In this document: piece after piece, positions 52,306 to 57,908 of the stretch | Layout of the letters: each line of letters begins with the position of its first letter | Position numbering within the stretch: the stretch's first letter is position 1 | NCBI RefSeq assembly: GCF_024623325.1 | Contig: NZ_JANJZD010000030.1 | Span: 1 to 57,908, forward strand | Length of the DNA stretch: 57,908 bases | Source of the DNA: Acetatifactor muris | GTDB lineage: Bacteria; Bacillota; Clostridia; Lachnospirales; Lachnospiraceae | Direction of reading: 5' to 3' | Made by a program: the position numbers and the translations under genes | The notes under the pieces: model-generated | The model's input: only the letters and a program-made list of their open reading frames with translations | Database searches by the model: none | Told to the model about the DNA's origin: nothing

Positions 52306-53487
52306 ATGGCACTCACACAATGCCCGGAGTGTTCCGGTCAGATCAGCGACAGGGCTATCATATGCCCCCATTGCGGCTTTCCGGTCCGGGACGGCAGCAT
52401 CTCCACCAGAGAGCCCAGGAAGGCACGGAAACGCCGCCCCAATGGCTCAGGAACCATTGTGAAGCTGTCCGGTAAACGTCGGAATCCCTTCCAGGTAAGG
52501 GTCAACACCCGCATCACAGTCAATGGCTATCCGGATTATGACGTGATCGGCTGTTATCCTGACCGGGTGTCTGCAGGGATTGCCCTGGCGGAGTACAACA
52601 AGGCCCCTTATGACCCCCATGACCGCCGGAAGCTGTTCAGCGAAGTGTTTGATTCCTGGTACCAGTGGAAATATAAAAGCGCTCACACTGCACCGGATAA
52701 GAAAACCAGTTCCCAGAACTGCACCCTTGCCGCCTACCGGAAATGTGATGCTCTCCATGATAAAGTCATGTGGGATATCAGGGCCCAGGACATGCAGGCT
52801 ATCCTTGACCGGGAAGATCTGTCTCATGCCATGCTGGAGCATATCCGTAACCTGTTCCGGCAGATGTACAAATACGCTGTTCAGTTTGAGCTTGTGGCAA
52901 AGGACTACTCCCAGTATACCAGAATCACCAAAGAGGATGACGACACTCAGGGAGTCCCCTTCACCAGGGAGGAGCTGTTGCTGCTTTGGAAACACAAAGA
53001 CCTTCCTTTCGTGGATACCATACTCATATACTGCTATTCTGGATGGAGAATCAATGAGCTGGCACGGATGCCGCTGGAGAATATTGACCTGGAGGCCCGG
53101 ACTTTCACCGGCGGCTTAAAGAACCGGTACAGCCGTAACCGGACAGTTCCCATTCACTCTGAAATCTATGAAATGGTATGCCGGCGCCTGAACGGATCCT
53201 TTAAAAGCCTGATTTATCATGACGGCACAAAAGCCATAGCAGAGCCAAAATACAGGGAATACTTCAACACTGCCCTGCACTCCTGCGGTATCCGGACAAC
53301 CCACACTCCCCACGACTGCCGACACACATTCAATATGCTGTTAGATAATGCCGGCGTGGACCGTGTATCCCGCTATAGGCTTATGGGTCACAAGGGACAG
53401 GACATCAATGAGAACGTGTATACACACAAAGATATTAATCAGCTGCGGGAAGCTGTGGAGGCTATAAAAATAGAGCATGACTGCTGA
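52306..53487 (+). CDS. int: Tyrosine recombinase (integrase) with N-terminal zinc ribbon
   Basis: It has 393 residues. A zinc ribbon CPECSGQISDRAIICPHCGF starts the protein, then a basic DNA-binding region with an AP2-like strand pattern (about 45-90), a core-binding domain, and the catalytic domain. Catalytic residues are visible: Arg in SGWRINELARM, HxxR in HDCRHTF, His in LMGHKG, Tyr in NVYTHKD. ATG 52306 has GAGAGGAG ten bases upstream. Next to attR, as is usual. Confidence 0.93.
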   Translation: MALTQCPECSGQISDRAIICPHCGFPVRDGSISTREPRKARKRRPNGSGTIVKLSGKRRNPFQVRVNTRITVNGYPDYDVIGCYPDRVSAGIALAEYNKAPYDPHDRRKLFSEVFDSWYQWKYKSAHTAPDKKTSSQNCTLAAYRKCDALHDKVMWDIRAQDMQAILDREDLSHAMLEHIRNLFRQMYKYAVQFELVAKDYSQYTRITKEDDDTQGVPFTREELLLLWKHKDLPFVDTILIYCYSGWRINELARMPLENIDLEARTFTGGLKNRYSRNRTVPIHSEIYEMVCRRLNGSFKSLIYHDGTKAIAEPKYREYFNTALHSCGIRTTHTPHDCRHTFNMLLDNAGVDRVSRYRLMGHKGQDINENVYTHKDINQLREAVEAIKIEHDC

Positions 53488-53509
53488 TTTTTGCATTATG
53501 CTCTATTTT
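53467..53509. terminator. Hairpin overlapping the integrase stop
   Basis: AAAATAGAGCAT (about 53467-53478) pairs perfectly with ATGCTCTATTTT (about 53497-53508). Bidirectional; the left arm holds the last codons of int. It insulates the element from attR. Confidence 0.7.
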
Positions 53510-53511
53510 CT

Positions 53512-53535
53512 ATTAGTGACTTTACTAGTGACACT
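53512..53535. repeat. Right arm-type sites
   Basis: ATTAGTGACTTT (53512-53523) and ACTAGTGACACT (53524-53535), in the same orientation as at 45090-45113. 41 bp from the attR core. Confidence 0.8.
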
Positions 53536-53575
53536 GATTCCGGAAAATGGCTTATTTTCAGGCTTTCCGGCTACA

Positions 53576-53595
53576 CTATCTTAAGAAAACATTAA
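53576..53595. repeat. attR core, 20-bp direct repeat
   Basis: CTATCTTAAGAAAACATTAA, identical to 44961-44980. Its TTAAGAAAACATTAA box lies upstream of the lipoprotein promoter, at about -64 to -50. Confidence 0.85.
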
Positions 53596-53610
53596 AATTG
53601 CGAAAATCAC

Positions 53611-53638
53611 TTGAAAAATCTCTCCCAAGTGATATAAT
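53611..53638 (+). promoter_or_regulatory. Promoter of the lipoprotein gene
   Basis: -35 TTGAAA (53611-53616), 16-bp spacer, -10 TATAAT (53633-53638). The regulator-type box in attR lies 15 bp upstream of the -35, an activator position. Confidence 0.75.
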
Positions 53639-53702
53639 ACGTCTTGGCTGTTCTGAAAGGAACAGACTTACATAAAAGGAAACAAAAAGGAGACAAAGCA
53701 AC

Positions 53703-54104
53703 ATGAAAAAGAATTTTTGGACAAAAATGATAAGCCTGGCTCTGGCACTGGTATGTGTACTCAGCCTTGTAGCGTGCGGCGGTGGCGGCGGCAATTCTGA
53801 TGCAGCCGGAAATTACAGCCTTGACTCTGTCAAGACAGGAGATTCTACCATGTCATGGAAAGATGTTGCCGCTGCGGCAGGAATGTCTGCAGATGATGTT
53901 GCCATTGGCCTGGAGCTGAAATCCGACGGCACTTTCAAGCTTAACATGGATGCCATGGATCCCACTCTTACCGGTGAAGGCAAGTGGTCAGCTGACGGCA
54001 ATACCATCACACTTTCCGGCGATGGAGATTCTCTTACTGCTACTCTTAACGGCAGCGAAATCACCATTGAGCAGGATGGTGTAACCTTAATCTTCAAGAA
54101 ATAA
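53703..54104 (+). CDS. Small lipocalin-like lipoprotein
   Basis: It has 133 residues. A signal peptide ends in the lipobox LVAC (Cys about residue 23), then a Gly-rich linker. The mature domain repeats strands with the pattern of lipocalin-like (DUF4923/lipocalin-5-type) domains: SDGTFKLNMDAM, GEGKWSADGNTITLSGDGDS, VTLIFKK. AAAGGAGAC is the ribosome site. Probably a target of the two-component system that lies 8.6 kb away, on the other side of the insert. Confidence 0.85.
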   Translation: MKKNFWTKMISLALALVCVLSLVACGGGGGNSDAAGNYSLDSVKTGDSTMSWKDVAAAAGMSADDVAIGLELKSDGTFKLNMDAMDPTLTGEGKWSADGNTITLSGDGDSLTATLNGSEITIEQDGVTLIFKK

Positions 54105-54124
54105 GGATTCCAGAAAGGGAACGA

Positions 54125-54163
54125 AAAGAGCCATTGTACTGCGAAACAGTACAGCGGCTCTTT
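54125..54163 (+). terminator. Terminator after the lipoprotein gene
   Basis: AAAAGAGCC...GTACTG-cgaaa-CAGTAC...GGCTCTTTT, followed by ATTATT. Bidirectional. Confidence 0.85.
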
Positions 54164-54208
54164 TATTATTGCTGTGTCTCTGTAAACCCTATTACCCTAT
54201 TGTAAACC

Positions 54209-54625
54209 CTATCCCCTGCGGATTGCAATCAGGCGCAGGATGTCATCATACATGCTCCCCCTGTCTTCCAGGTCGATCATCATCCACCTTTGCCCGTTTC
54301 CTTCTTTGGTCTGTACATAAATTTCCCGTAATTCCGCGTTACACTCAGGTAATAAAGCTTCAACAGCAGCTTTTTCCTTTGTCCCAACCACAATCATTAC
54401 CGTAAAATATCCTTCTCTCGGATATATGGTGCACAACGTTTTTCCCGCTTTTTTAAACTTTACATTCCAACCTCTCTCCCAGCTGCAGGCGCTGAATTCT
54501 ATTTTCTCCTTACATTGATATGCAGTTTTAATCTGCGCACAAAATTGCAGGAAAACAGGATTTCCAATGTATTCCCCGATTTCTTCCAATGACGGGCACA
54601 CATTCCGGTCTGTCAGATTTATCAT
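54209..54625 (-). CDS. DUF3788 protein
   Basis: It has 138 residues. Family features: EYIGNPVFLQFCAQIKTAYQ, CSWERGWNVKFKKAGKTLCT, YPREGYFTVMIVVG and a short GSMYDDILRLIAIR end. Cytosolic, function unknown; common in Clostridia as a single gene. Confidence 0.85.
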   Translation of the reverse strand: MINLTDRNVCPSLEEIGEYIGNPVFLQFCAQIKTAYQCKEKIEFSACSWERGWNVKFKKAGKTLCTIYPREGYFTVMIVVGTKEKAAVEALLPECNAELREIYVQTKEGNGQRWMMIDLEDRGSMYDDILRLIAIRRG

Positions 54626-54769
54626 TTTCTTAACTCCTCTTCCGTTGCCTTCTGAATCACTTCAGGTATGTTGCTCAAATCAGAACAAATGTTCATCATT
54701 AAACGATTCCATCATAACACATGAGATCATAAAAAGCAAATAAACATTCCTGAAAATGCACCGCTCCCA

Positions 54770-56146
54770 TCACACTCCGGAATTATCGTGTCTCTCACAG
54801 TCAGTCTGCGCCGGACCGTCAATCAGATGTCCTTCCCTGTCAAACCGGGATCCGTGACAGGGGCAGTCATAGCTTTCCTCCTCCGGATTCCACTCCAGTC
54901 GGCAGCCCATATGAGGACAGTTGGGGATAATCTCTCTGTTTCCTGCCGGAAGAAAATGCTTTGCCAGCCCCTTTGCCGTGTGAGCGCCATGTACGGCCAG
55001 CTCTCTCGCGGCCTGAACCGTAAAATGTCTCTGTGGTGAGAAAATATCTGCCTCCGGACAGTCCCGCCCGCCAATAAGAGCTGTCAGAATACGGGCGCTC
55101 ACCATGGCCGTGGTCATGCCCCATTTTCCAAAACCCGTGGCCACATACCAGCCCGGCCTCCGCCTGGAAAATCTGCCTATATAGGGCAGCCCGTCCAGTG
55201 TCATGCAGTCCTGAGCCGACCACCGAAGCACTTCACGGCATCCGGGATAGAGTTCCCGTCCCCTGCTGCGAAGCATCTCATATCTGCATTCTCCACCGGC
55301 CCTGCTCCCGTGGTTTATGCCTGTCCGATGGCTTCCGCCCCCAAGGAGCAGGAGATTCCCGCAGGTCCGAAAGGAAAGCCCTTCACGATCAATACCCAGA
55401 TACATGCCCTCCGGCAGCTTCGCCCCTTCCAGAGCTGTCACATAGCTTCTCTCCTGATACATCCTGGCAAAATAATACCCCGGGACATTGATAAAGGGAA
55501 AATGTGCGGCAAATACCGTATGCTCTGTCGTCACACATCCTCTGGCCGTCTCCACCCTTTTGCCTGTCACTTTCAGCACTTTGGTCTGTTCATATACCTC
55601 CACTTCCTCTGCCATTTTCTCCAGAAATCTAAGGGGATGGAACCTGGCCTGATTTTCAAATCTGACAACACCCGCCACGGTAAAAGGCAGTTCACACTCT
55701 GTACCGAAAGATGCTTTTATGCCCAGAGCTTCCGCCGCCTCTGCCTCCCTTTTCAAAAGTTCCGTCCCGGCCTGTGAATACAGATAAGCCGGACATTTGA
55801 CAAAGTCACAGTCAATCCTTTTTTCCAGAATCAGCCTTTCATATTCCCCGATGGCAGCCTCATTCGCACCGGCATAATACGCTGCCATTCGGCGGCCAAA
55901 CATTCGAATCAGCCGATCATAGATTAAATTGTGCTGAGATGTAATCTTCGCCGTAGTATTCTTCGTCTGACCGCTGCCGATTCTGTCCGCCTCCAGAACC
56001 ACCGCCCGAATCCCCGCCTGCTTCAGATAATATGCCGTCAGAATCCCTGCCAGCCCTGCACCGATGACGACAACCGGCACCTCCATATCCCCCGGAAGCG
56101 CCTCCCGCTTCCTGATTTCGGTATCATTCATCCATACAGATTCCAT
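54770..56146 (-). CDS. FAD-dependent oxidoreductase with C-terminal Rieske domain
   Basis: It has 458 residues. The N-terminal DAO domain starts VVIGAGLAGILTAYYLKQAG with a dinucleotide-binding Gly motif. The C-terminal Rieske domain has CPHMGCRLEWN and CPCHGSRFD, which supply the two Cys and two His [2Fe-2S] ligands, with a spacing of 16 residues. The ATG at 56146 has GGAGG. It resembles soluble YhfW-like proteins of Firmicutes. Substrate unknown. The open frame to 56275 is not used. Confidence 0.9.
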   Translation of the reverse strand: MESVWMNDTEIRKREALPGDMEVPVVVIGAGLAGILTAYYLKQAGIRAVVLEADRIGSGQTKNTTAKITSQHNLIYDRLIRMFGRRMAAYYAGANEAAIGEYERLILEKRIDCDFVKCPAYLYSQAGTELLKREAEAAEALGIKASFGTECELPFTVAGVVRFENQARFHPLRFLEKMAEEVEVYEQTKVLKVTGKRVETARGCVTTEHTVFAAHFPFINVPGYYFARMYQERSYVTALEGAKLPEGMYLGIDREGLSFRTCGNLLLLGGGSHRTGINHGSRAGGECRYEMLRSRGRELYPGCREVLRWSAQDCMTLDGLPYIGRFSRRRPGWYVATGFGKWGMTTAMVSARILTALIGGRDCPEADIFSPQRHFTVQAARELAVHGAHTAKGLAKHFLPAGNREIIPNCPHMGCRLEWNPEEESYDCPCHGSRFDREGHLIDGPAQTDCERHDNSGV

Positions 56147-56308
56147 TTCTGCCTCCGTTGTGTTCTCTCCCTGCAGAATGATTCTCCTGCGGAAAAGATA
56201 TTCATGATAATAAAATCCTCGTAAATCGGGGATTCTGTTGTGGTTAGCATATGCCGAAATGCGGGGATTATACAATTTTCAATGTCCTTAACTTCCTGCA
56301 ACGAAAGA

Positions 56309-56351
56309 AGGATGCAAATCCCTCAGATACTGCTCTGACTGATTTACATCC
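56309..56351 (-). terminator. Terminator after the FliD-like gene
   Basis: GGATGTAAATC pairs with GATTTGCATCC (one mismatch) over a ~20-base loop, followed by TTCTTTC on the minus strand. Confidence 0.6.
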
Positions 56352-56386
56352 TTCATTTATCTGTGTCCCTGTATTTCACAGGCGGC

Positions 56387-57607
56387 TTACACCGTACCGG
56401 TATAACGTGAATTCCCCTGTACATTATAGGTTCCGCCGGCTGTATAACCATTCGCAGCACTGGCCTGAGTGGTCATATAATAATCTACCAGCGAAGCATT
56501 TGTGGCAATCGAAGAACCATAATCCTTGAAAAAAGCCTGTACCTTGGACATATCCGACTTCTTGAATGTATCCTCGTCAATCTTCATTCTGCCTTTCCCG
56601 TCCACGGTGATTCCGAAAGCTTTAAGTGCGTCCGCATTGCGAGCCGTCTTCTCCCTGATATAGGACAGATTCGCCACCACACCGGAGTTTGCACTGGACT
56701 CTGCAGCGTCGAACATTTTGTTATAATTGCTCACAAAGCTCTTAGCTGTGGCAAATATCTTCTTGATATCGTATTCGTCTGTCTCATTGCCGTCCTTGTC
56801 TTTTACCTTTTGATATAATTCATCGGACGCAAGGGCCTGACTGTCTGCCTTGAGAGAAGACGCACCGGAAGGTGTTTTGTTGCCTGTCCCTGTAAGGTCT
56901 ATCCCTTCCGTACCGGACGCAGCGCCGGCGAACTGCAGCCTCGATGACACCATAGAACCATAGCTCAGAATATTATCGCTGGAGAACAAATCCTGTACCT
57001 TGGAGATATCCGTCTCCTTCAGCTTCCCTTCATTGAGCATCAGCGTCCCGTTGGCATTGATTGTGACGCCGATTTCCGAAAGCTTGTCGGCATTCGCCGC
57101 CGTACTGCTCATCATGTTCGCCACATAAGACGTCTTACTGGTCAGCGTGGAGTCCTTTGCCGAACTCACCACATTATTGTAATTCGTCACATAAGCCTTC
57201 ATCGCGGAAACCACCTTATCCGACGCACTCTTGCCGTCTGTGGAATCCGTATAAGTATTGTCGTTGCGCAGCGTTGAAACGGCACTGTTCAGGCTGGATA
57301 GCCCCGCTGACAGATCCTTGTTGGCCTTCTGTACCTCTTTGGAGACCTTCGGATGCATCTTCTCTTCCAAAATTTTGTCAAGGACATTGCCTTTGCTGCT
57401 CTTCCTGTCAGATGATGTCGTGCCTGAACTGATACTCTGCCCCATTCCGTAATAAGCCTTCATCAGCTTGGAATAGCTGCCGTTCTTGATACTGGCATAA
57501 TCCGATAAAAAATTCAGATTGCCAAGGCCGCCGCCCGAAGACGAAAGGCCCTGAAACAAATATGAATAGTCCGAACCTGTATTCCCTACATCAACACTGA
57601 TACCCAT
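56387..57607 (-). CDS. FliD-like protein with duplicated domain
   Basis: It has 406 residues, rich in Ser/Asn/Lys and without Cys. Two tandem ~95-residue units: YVTNYNNVVSSAKDS...ADKLSEIGVTINANGTLMLN (about 140-235) and FVSNYNKMFDAAESS...ADALKAFGITVDGKGRMKID (about 290-380). Each looks like the flagellar cap protein FliD C-terminal domain, where NYN and GI.....G.L repeat. No signal peptide, no flagellar genes near. AAAGGAGTGAT precedes ATG. May be a surface or cell-attached protein exported by another route. Confidence 0.72.
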   Translation of the reverse strand: MGISVDVGNTGSDYSYLFQGLSSSGGGLGNLNFLSDYASIKNGSYSKLMKAYYGMGQSISSGTTSSDRKSSKGNVLDKILEEKMHPKVSKEVQKANKDLSAGLSSLNSAVSTLRNDNTYTDSTDGKSASDKVVSAMKAYVTNYNNVVSSAKDSTLTSKTSYVANMMSSTAANADKLSEIGVTINANGTLMLNEGKLKETDISKVQDLFSSDNILSYGSMVSSRLQFAGAASGTEGIDLTGTGNKTPSGASSLKADSQALASDELYQKVKDKDGNETDEYDIKKIFATAKSFVSNYNKMFDAAESSANSGVVANLSYIREKTARNADALKAFGITVDGKGRMKIDEDTFKKSDMSKVQAFFKDYGSSIATNASLVDYYMTTQASAANGYTAGGTYNVQGNSRYTGTV

Positions 57608-57811
57608 ATAATCACTCCTTTGATCACTGATGAAATTTCATATGCTAAAAAACCTTATCATATTTTATATCGTCCGAATCCCCTTTTTTATTAACCATAA
57701 TTTGACATTTTTGTGGCTGAAATATTTATCATACGCAGATATGTGCCGCAGGCTCTCTCTGATTTGCGTTTCCCCATTTTTTGTAAACGGTAGATAGTGC
57801 GTACCTCGACT

Positions 57812-57908
57812 ATGGAGGCAAAATATGTGACAATAGACTATATTTCTATCACAGGTATTAAAAGTTGAACCTTAACTTTTGATACCGCTATACGGAGGTA
57901 AGTCTATG
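57812..57908 (+). promoter_or_regulatory. Leader and start codon of a gene running off the right edge
   Basis: An ATG at 57906 has GGAGG nine bases upstream (57894-57898), so a gene starts here. Just before lies a strong hairpin: GGTATTAAAAGTT (57854-57866) with AACTTTTGATACC (57874-57886), one mismatch. An 18-codon frame (57812-57868) ends inside this hairpin but has no good ribosome site. The rest of 57608-57811 shows no gene. Confidence 0.55.

Larger units (their letters stand above)
44961..53595. mobile_element. 8.6-kb integrated phage-satellite-like element
   Basis: Bounded by a perfect 20-bp direct repeat (44961-44980 and 53576-53595), with tandem 12-bp arm-type repeats inside both ends. 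At the right is a tyrosine recombinase (+). Leftward from a repressor/Cro switch run small early genes, a replication-type gene, then scaffold and capsid. No terminase, portal, tail, lysis or maturation protease gene is present. The set fits a satellite that needs a helper phage (PICI-like); a decayed prophage is the alternative, though every gene frame looks intact. Confidence 0.85.

Noticed and set aside
44961..53595. Integrative conjugative element
   Set aside because: No relaxase, coupling protein or type IV secretion gene; the gene content is phage-like.

Overview
The window looks like a chromosome segment from a gut Clostridia, most likely a Lachnospiraceae. The signs are the 5' end of a clostridial-type 16S rRNA, AGGAGG-type ribosome sites, moderate GC, a ptb-buk pair, hexuronate and fucose sugar genes, and many regulators and short repeats typical of that family. 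The genus cannot be fixed from this sequence alone.

Layout. At the left edge a leftward rRNA operon begins (first ~100 nt of 16S), preceded by two tRNA-Ser genes. A rightward three-gene sugar ABC importer follows (1060-4695; lipoprotein and two permeases, no ATPase). A long leftward housekeeping block (4846-11151) holds ispD, tsaD, rnz, rimI, tsaB and tsaE, so all three of tsaB, tsaE and tsaD for the t6A tRNA modification lie together. Decayed genes (11.2-12.0 kb) lead to a riboflavin ECF transporter gene behind an FMN riboswitch. From 13.5 to 19.0 kb is a fucose/arabinose-type operon (fucI, fucU, two dehydrogenases) with a divergent AraC regulator. From 19.0 to 24.0 kb are an orphan EF-Tu domain II protein, a transglutaminase, a GT-C-like membrane protein and a PadR/DUF2812 pair. 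From 24.5 to 30.3 kb is a hexuronate regulon: uxaB-uxaA leftward, a LacI regulator and uxaC rightward, around a perfect cre/LacI palindrome. Then come an acetyltransferase, ptb-buk, a NUDIX enzyme, a broken ABC exporter gene, an AAA-ATPase/nuclease, an AI-2E family permease, a GH35 beta-galactosidase, and a Bce-type ABC transporter with its two-component system.

The most interesting region is an 8.6 kb integrated element (44961-53595) bounded by a perfect 20-bp direct repeat, with paired 12-bp arm-type repeats just inside both ends. It carries a tyrosine recombinase with a zinc ribbon, a lambda-like repressor/Cro switch with three operators, a replication initiator-like gene with internal iterons, a scaffold protein and a major capsid protein. 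No terminase, portal, tail or lysis gene is visible. This is the layout of a capsid-encoding phage satellite (PICI-like), and a smaller one than I know of. It also carries a 27-codon type I toxin with an antisense RNA, and a strongly folded, possibly pseudoknotted non-coding segment. Its attachment site lies in the formerly shared divergent promoter region of the two-component system and a small lipoprotein gene, in a TTAAG-N5-ATTAA-like box that looks like a regulator site, so integration duplicates the box and both sides keep one.

To the right are a lipocalin-like lipoprotein, a DUF3788 protein, a FAD oxidoreductase with a Rieske domain, a FliD-like protein with a tandemly duplicated domain, and the leader and start codon of a further gene at the edge.
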